Shown one piece after another: positions 7,185-15,819 of a DNA stretch of 38,066 nt. The notes under the pieces were generated by a model. That model was not told the origin of the DNA, did not search any database, and saw only the letters and a list, made by a program, of their open reading frames with translations. A program made the translations under genes and the position numbers. Where the stretch lies: contig CAIUVD010000310.1 of assembly GCA_903902515.1 (NCBI GenBank), positions 1 through 38,066 on the forward strand, read 5' to 3'. The first letter of the stretch is position 1. Each line of letters opens with the position of its first letter. The DNA is from an uncultured Planctomycetota bacterium. GTDB taxonomy: Bacteria; Planctomycetota; UBA11346.

Positions 7185-8582
7185 ATGGCACTCCGCCTGA
7201 CCCTCCTGCCGGCCGTCGTCGTCTTCCTCGCCGGTTGCGCGAACTCGACGACCCCCTCGCCCTCGACCCCGCTCGTGCCCACCACCACCGAAGCGGACCA
7301 CGGCCACGACCACGGATCCGCCATCCTGGTACCAGACCTCGTCCAAAAGAACCTCGGGATCACCTGGGCGACGGCGGAGTATCGCATCGTCCAGGGTGTG
7401 CTGCGCCTACCCGGCCGCTTTGAGGCCGACCCGACGGCCCGGCGGCCCTACCAAGCCCCCTTCGCGGGCCGGGTGGAGGTCCTGGTGACCCCCTACCAAA
7501 CCGTCGCTGCGGGAACTCCGCTCTACCGCCTCCATGCCCCCGAATGGCAGCGTCTGCAGCAGGACCTGGCCACCGCTACCGGGGCAGCCTTGGTGGCCGA
7601 GGATCGCTTCCAGGCGACGGAGGCGCAGCAGGCCGCCGCCACGGCCGCTTTGGCCCTGGCCACCCAGCGGCTGACCAGCCTGGAACGCCTCGATAAGGAC
7701 CTCGGGGGCCAGGCGGCGGAACGGGCCGAGGCCGCCAGCCGGGTGGCCGACCTGCGCATGGCCGTCGCCGAGGCCCTGCGGGATCGCGCCGAGGCTGCCC
7801 TTCTGGCCCGGGGTGCCGGGGGAGGCCCCGGCCAGGCCCAGCACCACGTGGATCTTTTGCTGGCCCAGGCCGCCCAACTCACGGGGTTGACCACCGAAGC
7901 GTTGACGACGGTGAGCGACGGGAAACCCCGCTGGGCGACCCTCCCCACCCTCGACATCCTCGCCGCGGCGGATGGGGTGGTGGAGGGGACGGTGGTGCCC
8001 AGTGGCACCTGGATCAACGACCGGACCACCGTCCTGACGGTCACCGATCCTACGGGCGTCCACCTCCAGGCTGCCGGGCTGCAGGGGGACCTCACCCGCC
8101 TGACCACCGCCCGGTCAGCCCGGATCGTGGCTGCGGATCCCGCGATAGCGGCCAGCATTCCGGCAACCCTCCTGCTGGGGCCGGTGGCCGATGCCCGGGA
8201 CCGCTCGGTGGATCTGATCGCCCGCCCGGCCCCAGGCACGGCGATGCCCCTGTGGGTCCGCCCTGGGGTCACGGCCAACCTCGAAGTCGTGATCGACGGC
8301 TCGGCGGAGGAGGAACTGGCCATCCCGGTGGCGGCCACCATCCGCGATGGCCTCCAGGTCATCTTCTTCCGACGGGATCCCCAGCACCCCGACCAGGTGG
8401 TCCGGGTGGAAGCCGACCTGGGAGCCCAGGATGGCCGTTGGGTGGTGGTCCAGTCGGGCCTCAAGGAGGGCGACCAGGTGGTGCTGGGGGGGATCTACCC
8501 CCTCAAGCTGTCCCTGCAGACGGGCGGGGCCCAGGCCGGGCACTTCGAGGCCGACGGCACGTTTCACACCGGTAAGCACTGA
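7185..8582 (+). CDS. czcB: RND efflux periplasmic adaptor lipoprotein (CzcB/CusB family)
   Basis: This 465-residue membrane-fusion protein links the RND pump to the outer-membrane channel. The N-terminus has a lipobox with Cys18 (VVVFLAGC), so it is probably a lipoprotein. A His-rich HGHDHG stretch at residues about 39-45 may bind metal. The split lipoyl domain is visible as YQAPFAGRVEVLVTPYQTVAAGTPLYRLHAPEW and later LAAADGVVEGTVVPSGTWINDRTTVLTV. A long alpha-helical hairpin lies between them. The C-terminal region ends with SGLKEGDQVVLGGIYPLK, as usual for the family. Its stop is 8 bases before czcA. Confidence 0.88.
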   Translation: MALRLTLLPAVVVFLAGCANSTTPSPSTPLVPTTTEADHGHDHGSAILVPDLVQKNLGITWATAEYRIVQGVLRLPGRFEADPTARRPYQAPFAGRVEVLVTPYQTVAAGTPLYRLHAPEWQRLQQDLATATGAALVAEDRFQATEAQQAAATAALALATQRLTSLERLDKDLGGQAAERAEAASRVADLRMAVAEALRDRAEAALLARGAGGGPGQAQHHVDLLLAQAAQLTGLTTEALTTVSDGKPRWATLPTLDILAAADGVVEGTVVPSGTWINDRTTVLTVTDPTGVHLQAAGLQGDLTRLTTARSARIVAADPAIAASIPATLLLGPVADARDRSVDLIARPAPGTAMPLWVRPGVTANLEVVIDGSAEEELAIPVAATIRDGLQVIFFRRDPQHPDQVVRVEADLGAQDGRWVVVQSGLKEGDQVVLGGIYPLKLSLQTGGAQAGHFEADGTFHTGKH

Positions 8583-8590
8583 GGGGCCCC

Positions 8591-11500
8591 ATGTTCACCT
8601 GGCTCATCAGTATGGCCCTGCGGCATGCCAAGGCGGTGATCATCACCGCCGGCATCGCCCTGATTTTTGCGGGCTGGCTCATTCCGCGTATGGCGGTCGA
8701 TGTCTTCCCGGAACTCAACGCCCCAACGGTAGTAATCATGACCGAGGCCGGCGGCTTGGCCGCCGATGAAGTCGAACAGTACGTCACGGTGCCCATCGAG
8801 TCGTCGGTGAACGGCATGCCCGGCATGCGGAAACTGCGCTCCTCCTCGTCCCTCGGGCTGTCCATCGTGTGGGCTGAATTCGATTGGGGTCAGGACCTGT
8901 GGCGGGCCCGCCAGCAGGTCGCCGAGCGCTTGTCGGCCGTCGCCCCGACCCTGCCCCCCAGGGCCCACGCCGAAATCGCCCCGGTGACCTCCATTACCGG
9001 CGAAGTCATGTTGATCTCGGTCATGTCCCCCGACGGCAGCCGCACGCCCCAGGAACTCCGCTCCTTCGCCGAGTTCGATCTGCGGAATCGCCTGCTGGCC
9101 GTCGCCGGCATCGCCCAGGTGGTGGCCATCGGCGGGGAACTGCCGGAGTACCAAGTACTGTGCCGTCCTGACCGGCTGCGGCTCTATGGCCTGACGGTGG
9201 CCGAGGTCGTGCAGGCGGCGACTAAGGCCCATTCGACGGCCAGCGCCGGATTCCTGCCCAACCGCGAAGGGAAAGAAATCCCGATCCGCCAAAGCGCCCA
9301 GGTGACCCGGGTCGAGGACCTCCAACAGACCATTGTGACCTACCACGAGGGCGTCCCCGTGACCATCGGCCACGTGGCCGATGTCGCCCTGGCCTCAGCA
9401 CCCTCCCGGGGGACAGCGACGGAACGGGGGCAGTCGGCGGTGATCATCTCGGTCCAGAAAGCCCCGGGCACCAACACCCTGACCCTGACCCGCGCCCTTG
9501 ACCAGGCGGTGGCGGAGATGGCCGTCCCTGTCGGCATGACCATCAACAACCACGTCTTTCGCCAGGCGGATTTCATCCAAGTCTCGGTCGACAACCTGGT
9601 CAAGGTCCTGGTCGAGGCGACCGTCATCGTCGCCATCATCCTGTTGTTGTTCCTCCTCAATGTCCGCACCACCATCATCACCCTCACGGCCCTACCCCTG
9701 TCCCTCGGAGTGGCTTTCATCGCCCTGTCCCTCCTCGGGCTGTCGATCAATGTCATGACCCTCGGCGGCCTGGCGGTAGCCCTGGGTGGGCTGGTGGATG
9801 ATGCGATCATCGACGTTGAAAACGTCTTCCGCCGCCTGCGGGGCCTGCCCGCAGGCGCCACTCCGGCCGAGCGCATCGACACCGTGCGACGGGCCAGCAA
9901 CGAGATTCGTGGGCCGATGGTGTTCGCCACCCTCATCATCATTTTGGTTTTCATCCCGTTGCTGTTCCTGGGCGGCATGGAGGGCCGGTTCTTCCAGCCC
10001 CTCGGCATCGCCTACATCATCTCGACCCTCGCCAGCCTGGTGGTCGCCGTCACCGTGACCCCGGCCCTGTGCCGGCTGCTGTTGACCCGCCGCCCAGTGG
10101 ATGCCCACGACCAGGACGGTTTTCTGGTGCGCTGGCTGAAGCGGGCCTACCGACCGACCCTGGTGTGGTGCCTGCGTTGGAAGCGCACGGTGGTCCTCGG
10201 GTCGATGGGCGTGGCCATCGCCGCCCTGGCCCTGGCCACCACCTTCGGCTCGAGTTTCCTGCCCAGTTTCAAGGAAGGCACGTTCACGGTCATGATCATG
10301 ACCCCGCCGGGCACCTCCTTGATCGAAAGCGACCGCCTGGTGCGCGGGGTCGAGGCTCGGATCGCCGAGATCCCGGGGGTGCGCACGGTGGCCCGGCGCA
10401 CCGGCCGGGCCGAACGCGATCAACACGCCGAGCCGCCCTCCTCCAGCGAAATGAATGTGACCATGGACCCCGGGACCCAGGACCGGGTACGGACCGCCAT
10501 CGACCACATCCTGGCCCAAATGCCGGGCGTGGTGACCTCCATCGGGCAGCCCATCGAACACCGCCTGTCCCACATCCTCTCGGGCACCCCGGCGGCCGTG
10601 GCGATGACCATTTTTGGCGACGACCTCGACCACCTGCGGCAGGTGGCCAAGGACATTGAAGGGGCCCTCGCGGGGGTTCCCGGGGTCCGGGATGTGGTCG
10701 CCAACCGGGAAATCATGATCGACACCCTGCCGGTGCGCTACCGCCACGAGGACTTGGCCCGGGCCGGTCTAACGCCCGCCGAGGCGGCCGAACAGGTGGA
10801 GCAGGCCCTGGCCGGGGTCCAAGTGGCGACCGTCAACCAGGGCATCCGTCGCTATGACCTCACGGTCCGTCTCCATCCCGATGAACGGCAGACCGAAGAA
10901 CAGGTTGGCGACCTGATCCTCACCAGCCCCCACGGCCCCCAAGTGCGCCTACGGGAGGTCGCCGACATCGGCCTCGAAAGCGCCTCCAACCTAATCGCCC
11001 GGGAAGGGGCCCGGCGCAAGGCGGTGATTTCCTGCAATGTGGCCGATGGGCACAACCTTGGGGATCTGGTGGCTCGCCTGCGGACGGTGGTTGATCCGTT
11101 GGTCGCCCAGGCCGGCCTGTCGGTGCATTACGGCGGGCAATTCGAAGCCCAGCAGGAGGCCTCCCGGACCATCGGCCTGATGGGTCTTGCGGTGGTCGTG
11201 GTGGTGTTCCTGCTATTGGCTGCGGCCCTGGCCTCAGCCAAGGCCGCCGGCTTGGTGATGCTCAACCTGCCCCTATCCCTGATTGGCGGCATCGGGGCGA
11301 TGTACCTCACCGAAAGCCCGGCGGTGATGGCCAATACCTTGGCCCTGGTGGGACTCGGCGGGACCTACACCGCCCCAGTCCTGTCGATCGCCAGCCTGGT
11401 GGGATTCATCACCCTGTTCGGCATCGCCGTCCGCAATGGCATCCTGCTGATCAACCAATATCAGGACCACGCCAGCGCCGGGCGCCCCCTCCGCCAGGCG

Positions 11501-11740
11501 ATCCTCGATGGGTCCGAGGATCGGTTGGTGGCGATCCTGATGACCGCCCTGTGCGCCGCCATCGGCCTGATCCCCCTGGCCCTGATGGCCGGCCAGCCCG
11601 GGGCCGAAATCCTCGCCCCCCTGGCGGTGGTGGTCCTCGGCGGCCTGATCAGTTCGACGGCCCTCAACCTGGTGGTGGTCCCGGCGGCCTATGCCTGGGT
11701 CTTCGACCGGCCATCCACCCCCATTCCCCCGGAGTCCTGA
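8591..11740 (+). CDS. czcA: Heavy-metal RND efflux pump, CzcA/CusA family
   Basis: This 1049-residue inner-membrane proton/cation antiporter has the usual length for the family. It begins with the typical helix and the VDVFPELNAPTVVIMTEAGG porter segment. TM4 reads LGGLAVALGGLVDDAIIDVEN with Asp403 and Asp404, the proton-relay position of heavy-metal RND pumps. The TM10-12 region has LFGIAVRNGILLINQ and a run of hydrophobic segments to the end. Two large periplasmic loops lie after TM1 and TM7. The metal is not certain: the motif is neither the classic CzcA DFG form nor the CusA AMVDAAI form. A GAGGGG ribosome site precedes the ATG. It works with czcC and czcB and the two metal-binding-type small proteins. 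Confidence 0.9.
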   Translation: MFTWLISMALRHAKAVIITAGIALIFAGWLIPRMAVDVFPELNAPTVVIMTEAGGLAADEVEQYVTVPIESSVNGMPGMRKLRSSSSLGLSIVWAEFDWGQDLWRARQQVAERLSAVAPTLPPRAHAEIAPVTSITGEVMLISVMSPDGSRTPQELRSFAEFDLRNRLLAVAGIAQVVAIGGELPEYQVLCRPDRLRLYGLTVAEVVQAATKAHSTASAGFLPNREGKEIPIRQSAQVTRVEDLQQTIVTYHEGVPVTIGHVADVALASAPSRGTATERGQSAVIISVQKAPGTNTLTLTRALDQAVAEMAVPVGMTINNHVFRQADFIQVSVDNLVKVLVEATVIVAIILLLFLLNVRTTIITLTALPLSLGVAFIALSLLGLSINVMTLGGLAVALGGLVDDAIIDVENVFRRLRGLPAGATPAERIDTVRRASNEIRGPMVFATLIIILVFIPLLFLGGMEGRFFQPLGIAYIISTLASLVVAVTVTPALCRLLLTRRPVDAHDQDGFLVRWLKRAYRPTLVWCLRWKRTVVLGSMGVAIAALALATTFGSSFLPSFKEGTFTVMIMTPPGTSLIESDRLVRGVEARIAEIPGVRTVARRTGRAERDQHAEPPSSSEMNVTMDPGTQDRVRTAIDHILAQMPGVVTSIGQPIEHRLSHILSGTPAAVAMTIFGDDLDHLRQVAKDIEGALAGVPGVRDVVANREIMIDTLPVRYRHEDLARAGLTPAEAAEQVEQALAGVQVATVNQGIRRYDLTVRLHPDERQTEEQVGDLILTSPHGPQVRLREVADIGLESASNLIAREGARRKAVISCNVADGHNLGDLVARLRTVVDPLVAQAGLSVHYGGQFEAQQEASRTIGLMGLAVVVVVFLLLAAALASAKAAGLVMLNLPLSLIGGIGAMYLTESPAVMANTLALVGLGGTYTAPVLSIASLVGFITLFGIAVRNGILLINQYQDHASAGRPLRQAILDGSEDRLVAILMTALCAAIGLIPLALMAGQPGAEILAPLAVVVLGGLISSTALNLVVVPAAYAWVFDRPSTPIPPES

Positions 11741-11786
11741 CATGACCCCGTCCCTTCCCCCCACCCTCCCTTATCGGAGCCATCCC

Positions 11787-12260
11787 ATGTCCCTTCGCCC
11801 CCTCCTCGCCCTCGCCCTGGTGGCCTGCGTCACCGCCCTCCCGGCGGCGGATCCCCATGCCGGCCACGACCATAGCCACGGCCATAGCCACGGCCCCCTG
11901 ACGCCCATCGGCAAGGCCGTCATGGGCACCTATTCCGTGACCGTCGAGGCGGCAGGAAATCCCGCCCCCGGCAAAGAATGGCATCTGGAGATCCTCCTCG
12001 ACCCGGCCCAACCGGCTCCAAAAGCCGTCCGCGTGTGGGTGGGGCAGCAGAACGCCCGAGGCTCCGTGAAATCCAAAGCCGCCCCCAAAATGGGCCCGAA
12101 GGGTGCCTACAGCGCCCACGTCGATGTTCCCGCCCCCCTGCCCGCCGGCAGCCAGGTGTGGATCGCCCTTGAGCCGAACGCTGGGGAAGCCACTCAAGGC
12201 AGCCTCGCGTTGCCGAAGGCCGGCCATCAGCATGGCGCGGGCGAGCCCCATCAGCATTGA
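11787..12260 (+). CDS. His-rich periplasmic protein of the metal-efflux operon
   Basis: The chosen start is ATG 11787, with GGAG 9 bases upstream; an earlier in-frame ATG is at 11742. The 157-residue product has a signal peptide (LRPLLALALVACVTALPA) and then HAGHDHSHGHSHG. A beta-rich core of about 100 residues follows (TYSVTVEAAGNPAPGKEWHL, KAVRVWVGQQNARGS, AYSAHVDVP), and the protein ends in HQHGAGEPHQH. The core resembles small YtkA- or FixH-like beta-sandwich domains, though I would not claim the family. Two His clusters and its position as last gene of the czc run suggest a periplasmic metal carrier or buffer. Confidence 0.75.
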   Translation: MSLRPLLALALVACVTALPAADPHAGHDHSHGHSHGPLTPIGKAVMGTYSVTVEAAGNPAPGKEWHLEILLDPAQPAPKAVRVWVGQQNARGSVKSKAAPKMGPKGAYSAHVDVPAPLPAGSQVWIALEPNAGEATQGSLALPKAGHQHGAGEPHQH

Positions 12261-12270
12261 GGGGTCTCCC

Positions 12271-12314
12271 GTGGGACCCGGCAACCCTGGCGATTGCCCA
12301 GGGCCGGGTCCCAC
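12271..12314 (+). terminator. Long hairpin between the efflux operon and miaB
   Basis: GTGGGACCCGG (12271-12281) pairs with CCGGGTCCCAC (12304-12314). An inner stem CCCTGG/CCAGGG (12285-12290 and 12298-12303) follows after a 3-base bulge, with a 7-base loop. This gives 17 GC-rich base pairs, but no T-tract follows and miaB starts 16 bases later. It probably ends or attenuates the efflux transcript. Confidence 0.55.
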
Positions 12315-12329
12315 CATCCTCCGCGCCCC

Positions 12330-13673
12330 ATGCCCGCCAAGACCGTCTACATCGAAACCTTCGGCTGCCAGATGAACCTGGCGGACACGGAAATCGTCCT
12401 CGCCCGTCTTGGCGAGGCCGGTTATGGGGTGGTCACCTCCGCCGAGGAAGCCAACCTGGTCCTCTACAACACCTGCGCCGTGCGCGACAATGCCGAGGCC
12501 AAAATCCGGGGTCGCCTCGGGGACCTCAAGAATCTCAAGCAGCGGCGGCGGAAGGCCGGGTTAGATCTTACCATCGGCATCATGGGCTGCATGGCCCAGC
12601 GCGAAAAAGACCACCTGATCACCACCTATCCCCAGATTGACCTGGTGGTGGGTACCGACCAGTTCGTGCACATGCCGCAGCTCCTGCAGCAATTCGAGGA
12701 ACGCGGCCGTCTGGTGGCCACGGATTTTGGTGATTTCGAGGACAAACTGTGGGAGGCCAAGCGCGGGGAGGGCGTCAACGCCTGGGTCCCGATCATGCGC
12801 GGCTGCAACTACAATTGCACTTACTGCGTGGTGCCCTTCACCCGGGGCCGCGAAAAATCCCGCCCGGCGGTCCAGATCGAGGAAGAATGCCGTCGCCTGG
12901 TCGATGACGGCTTCGTTCAGATCACCCTCCTCGGCCAGACCGTTGATTCCTACGGCAAGACCCTGGGCGACGGCACGACCCTCGCCTCTTTACTGCGCCG
13001 CCTTCACGAAATCCCCGGCCTCAAGCGCCTGCGCTTCGTCACCAGCCACCCGAAGGACATCACCGATGAACTCCTGGATACGGTGGCCGAGTTGCCCAAG
13101 GTCGCCAAACATCTGCATGTTCCGGCCCAGGCCGGTTCCGACCGCATCCTGCGCCTGATGGGCCGTCGCTACACCCGGGCCGACTACCTGCGGTTCGTTG
13201 AGCGGGCCCGGGCGCGCATGCCCAACGTGGAATTGCTGTCGGACTTCATCGTCGGCTTTCCTCGGGAAAGCGATGCCGATTTCGCCGAAACCGTCAGCCT
13301 GATGGACGAGGTGCGGTTCGGCGGCTCCTACGTCTTCATGTACAGCGAGCGGCCCAACACCCCCTCGGCCAACATCGCCGACGATGTGCCCGTCGAGGTC
13401 AAAAAGGCCCGCTGCAACCACCTGCTGGATCTCCAACTGAAGCACCAGTCCGAAGCCTACGCCAAGCTCCTCGGCAGCGTCCAGGAGGTCCTGGTCGAAG
13501 GCCCGAGTAAATCCAACCAGGCGATGCTCCACGGTCGCAATCAGGGCAATCTGAACATCGTTCTCCCCCGCACCGCCGCCGATGGCACGAGCCGTGATCA
13601 CCTCATCGGTCATATCGCGCCGGTGCGCCTGGAACGGAATACCAGCCTGACCCTGTTCGGGGATCTGGCCTGA
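12330..13673 (+). CDS. miaB: tRNA-2-methylthio-N6-isopentenyladenosine synthase
   Basis: This 447-residue radical-SAM methylthiotransferase adds a methylthio group at A37 of tRNAs. The N-terminal UPF0004 cluster ligands are Cys13 (FGCQMNLAD), Cys49 (NTCAVRDNA) and Cys87 (GCMAQRE). The radical-SAM cluster is CX3CX2C at Cys159, Cys163 and Cys166 (GCNYNCTYCVVPF), followed by TRGREKSR. A C-terminal TRAM domain covers the last 65 residues or so. The FGCQMN and PFTRGREKSR signatures favour MiaB over MtaB or RimO. The ATG at 12330 fits the family N-terminus; an upstream in-frame GTG at 12294 would add 12 atypical residues. It acts in the same RNA class as the DusB protein in this window, but is not linked to it in an operon. 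Confidence 0.93.
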   Translation: MPAKTVYIETFGCQMNLADTEIVLARLGEAGYGVVTSAEEANLVLYNTCAVRDNAEAKIRGRLGDLKNLKQRRRKAGLDLTIGIMGCMAQREKDHLITTYPQIDLVVGTDQFVHMPQLLQQFEERGRLVATDFGDFEDKLWEAKRGEGVNAWVPIMRGCNYNCTYCVVPFTRGREKSRPAVQIEEECRRLVDDGFVQITLLGQTVDSYGKTLGDGTTLASLLRRLHEIPGLKRLRFVTSHPKDITDELLDTVAELPKVAKHLHVPAQAGSDRILRLMGRRYTRADYLRFVERARARMPNVELLSDFIVGFPRESDADFAETVSLMDEVRFGGSYVFMYSERPNTPSANIADDVPVEVKKARCNHLLDLQLKHQSEAYAKLLGSVQEVLVEGPSKSNQAMLHGRNQGNLNIVLPRTAADGTSRDHLIGHIAPVRLERNTSLTLFGDLA

Positions 13674-13681
13674 AGCGGTCC

Positions 13682-13697
13682 CGGGTTCCATAACCCG
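13682..13697 (+). terminator. Short hairpin after miaB
   Basis: CGGGTT (13682-13687), loop CCAT, AACCCG (13692-13697), starting 8 bases after the miaB stop. There is no T-tract. A weak terminator is possible. Confidence 0.35.
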
Positions 13698-13747
13698 TCT
13701 GGCGGACCACCCGAAATGGAGGTATCCTTTCCGAGAGGCGATGCCCC

Positions 13748-14224
13748 ATGTCCAATCGGATCAATCCGGATGAATTGAAACTGCTCCTGGCCGAGGCCGA
13801 GGCGATTCCGAGGCCCATGGATGCGCGGTACCGGATCGACATCACCTCCCGCAATGGCTGCATGATTCTCACCATCGAAGGCACCGTCCTCCAGCCGATC
13901 CCGACGGAATTCACGGATCGCCTGGAAAAAATCCTGGAACGGGGCGCAGGTCGGCGGGTGGCCATCGACCTGGCGGGGTGCAACTACCTCTCAAGTTCCG
14001 TAATCGGGACCCTGGTCAGCTTTTTTGGCGCCTCCGCCAAGGGCGGAGGCCAAGTGGTCCTCATCCGACCGCCCCCACGGGTCGAAGGCGTGCTGCGGGC
14101 CGTGGGCCTGGACCAATTTTTCCTGATTGTGGATTCCCTGGAAGTTGCCTTGGAGTTCTTCCAGACCCAGGAATCCGGTTCGCGTCAGCCGGCGGTGAGA
14201 CCCAGGGCCTCACCGCCAGTCTGA
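13748..14224 (+). CDS. STAS-domain protein (anti-sigma-factor-antagonist-like)
   Basis: This 158-residue protein starts at ATG 13748, with a GAGAGG purine tract upstream. A STAS fold is visible from about residue 25: YRIDITSRNGCMILTIEGTVLQP, then GRRVAIDLAGCNYLSSSVIGTLVSFFGASAKGGGQVVLI, then VEGVLRAVGLDQFFLIVDS. The segment DLAGCNYLSSSVIG matches the position of the phosphorylatable Ser in SpoIIAA/RsbV proteins, with Ser-Ser-Ser in place. No serine-kinase partner lies nearby. It is convergent with asd, and a second STAS protein lies on the other side of asd. A regulatory partner-switching role is inferred. Confidence 0.8.
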   Translation: MSNRINPDELKLLLAEAEAIPRPMDARYRIDITSRNGCMILTIEGTVLQPIPTEFTDRLEKILERGAGRRVAIDLAGCNYLSSSVIGTLVSFFGASAKGGGQVVLIRPPPRVEGVLRAVGLDQFFLIVDSLEVALEFFQTQESGSRQPAVRPRASPPV

Positions 14225-14231
14225 ACCAGGT

Positions 14232-15275
14232 TCAGCGGTTGGCGTTCGGGGCCAAAGCGCCCAACAAGGCCACTTCGGCACACTGCACGGCATTTAGCGC
14301 CGCACCCTTGAGCAACTGGTCACCGACCACCCAGATATCTAGGGTGTTGTCCTGGGAGAGGTCACGACGAATACGACCGACGTACACATCATCGTGGCCA
14401 GCGACATCGATGGGCATGGCCCAACGGTTCTTGGCCCGGTCTTCCAACACCGTCACGCCAACGGTCTTCCCAAGCAACTCATAGGCCCGCTCCACGCTCA
14501 AGGGCCGCTGGAACTCGACGTTTAATGCCTCGGCGTGGGTCCGCAGAACAGGCACCCGGACGCACGTTCCGGTGATCCGCAAACCCTTTTCCCCCAGAAT
14601 CTTATTCGATTCCTTCGAGAGCTTGATCTCCTCCTCGCAGTAGCCGTTGTCGGTCATCGGCGAGTTGTGCGGGAAGAGGTTGAAGGCGTAGGGATGGGGC
14701 AGGACCTTGGGCGTGTAGGACTTGCCGTCGAGGAAGGCGCGAGTGCTATCCTCCAACTCGACCATCGCCGCATGGCCAGCGCCCGAGGCGGCCTGGTAGG
14801 TAGCCGCAACCAAGCGCTTGATACCCGCTTCCCGGTGCAGGGGGGCCAGGGCCATCAGAGCGATAATGGTGGTGCAGTTGGGGTTGGCGATGACGCCCTT
14901 GCCGCCGTTCTTCTGCAGGGCCTTGGCGGCCTCGGCCGGATTGATCTCGGGGACCACCAATGGCACCCCGTCCTCCATGCGGAAGGCCGAGGAATTGTCG
15001 ACCATTAAGCACCCAGCTTCGACGCAGGCCTGGCGGTACTCCTTCGAAATCCCCGAACCGGCGCTGAACAGGGCCAAATCCTGGCCCTGGAAGCTGTCCT
15101 TCTGCAGCTCCTTCACGACGATGGGCTTGCCCTTGAACATCAGGGTGGTGCCGGCGGAGCGTTTGCTGGCCAACAGCAGCAACTCATCGACGGGAAAGTT
15201 GCGGCGCTCCAGCACCTGCATGAACTCGACGCCGACGGCACCCGTAGCGCCGACGATGCACACCTTGAATCCCAT
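14232..15275 (-). CDS. asd: Aspartate-semialdehyde dehydrogenase
   Basis: This 347-residue enzyme converts aspartyl phosphate to aspartate semialdehyde with NADPH, for lysine, threonine and methionine synthesis and for diaminopimelate. The start is ATG 15275, with AAGGAG 6 bases upstream. A longer frame to 15326 exists but would not fit. Motifs are the N-terminal Rossmann GATGAVG, the catalytic-Cys segment IANPNCTTII, and the substrate-binding GTCVRVPVLRTHAEALNVEF. Length matches the Gram-positive-like Asd type. It lies divergent from the second STAS gene and convergent with the first. A 15-base palindrome at 14221-14235 spans both converging stops. Confidence 0.92.
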   Translation of the reverse strand: MGFKVCIVGATGAVGVEFMQVLERRNFPVDELLLLASKRSAGTTLMFKGKPIVVKELQKDSFQGQDLALFSAGSGISKEYRQACVEAGCLMVDNSSAFRMEDGVPLVVPEINPAEAAKALQKNGGKGVIANPNCTTIIALMALAPLHREAGIKRLVAATYQAASGAGHAAMVELEDSTRAFLDGKSYTPKVLPHPYAFNLFPHNSPMTDNGYCEEEIKLSKESNKILGEKGLRITGTCVRVPVLRTHAEALNVEFQRPLSVERAYELLGKTVGVTVLEDRAKNRWAMPIDVAGHDDVYVGRIRRDLSQDNTLDIWVVGDQLLKGAALNAVQCAEVALLGALAPNANR

Positions 15276-15292
15276 GGGAATCTCCTTCGTAG

Positions 15293-15312
15293 GGCGGTAC
15301 GACCGTACCGCC
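15293..15312. promoter_or_regulatory. Palindrome in the asd upstream region
   Basis: GGCGGTACG at 15293-15301 and CGTACCGCC at 15304-15312 form a 9-base perfect inverted repeat with a 2-base spacer. It sits 18 bases upstream of the asd start and about 80 bases before the divergent STAS gene. The tight spacing favours a protein-binding operator over an RNA hairpin. Confidence 0.35.
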
Positions 15313-15390
15313 GGGGGGGGCGGCATGCTCTCGGGGAGCCGCCGGGGGGCAAGCCTTGCCAGCCCCCCCCGTAATCCCCATAGTCACGGA

Positions 15391-15819
15391 ATGACCGCAG
15401 CCCAGCCGTCCGTTGCTGAAGTCCTGTCCCGTGCAAGCCATCGCAGCACGGGGTTCGGCACCAACCAAGTCCTGAGCTGCCGTCTGACCGATGGGTGCCT
15501 GACCCTTCGTGTGGAGGGCAGTTCCTCGGATGCACTGCCGGACCGCCTCGCCCAGGGCGTCCTGGAAGCCTTCCAAATCCTCAAGCCCCGCCGGGCGGCC
15601 GTCGACCTCAGCGCCGTGCAGACACTGCCCTCGGTGGTCCTCGCCTTCCTGGTCTATTTCCAGAAAACGGCTGACGAGCACGGCGTTGCCAAGGTCCTCC
15701 TCTTTGGGGTCAGCCCCCGGGTCACCACCCTCCTGAAGATGATTGGGATGGCCGATTTTTTTGTCACCGTCGCTGACGAAGCTGCGGTTTCTGCCTGGTA
15801 CGATCAGCACGGCCAGTGA
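15391..15819 (+). CDS. Second STAS-domain protein
   Basis: This 142-residue protein starts at ATG 15391. Its fold matches the first STAS protein: VLSCRLTDGCLTLRVEGSSS, then RRAAVDLSAVQTLPSVVLAFLVYFQKTADEHGVAKVLLF, then VTTLLKMIGMADFFVTVADE. At the SpoIIAA-type phosphorylation site it has DLSAVQTLPSVV, where the Ser cluster is reduced, so phospho-control may differ between the two. The stop overlaps the GTG start of the MFS gene (GTGA at 15816-15819), which points to coupled translation. No sigma factor or kinase is seen near it. Confidence 0.75.
   Translation: MTAAQPSVAEVLSRASHRSTGFGTNQVLSCRLTDGCLTLRVEGSSSDALPDRLAQGVLEAFQILKPRRAAVDLSAVQTLPSVVLAFLVYFQKTADEHGVAKVLLFGVSPRVTTLLKMIGMADFFVTVADEAAVSAWYDQHGQ

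Noticed and set aside
9692..10747. A 351-codon open frame on the minus strand
   Set aside because: Antisense to the RND pump, rich in His/Gly/Gln, no recognisable domain.
14221..14235. Terminator across the two converging stops of the first STAS gene and asd
   Set aside because: The perfect 7-base inverted repeat has a single central base, too tight for a full RNA hairpin; the symmetry may be chance.
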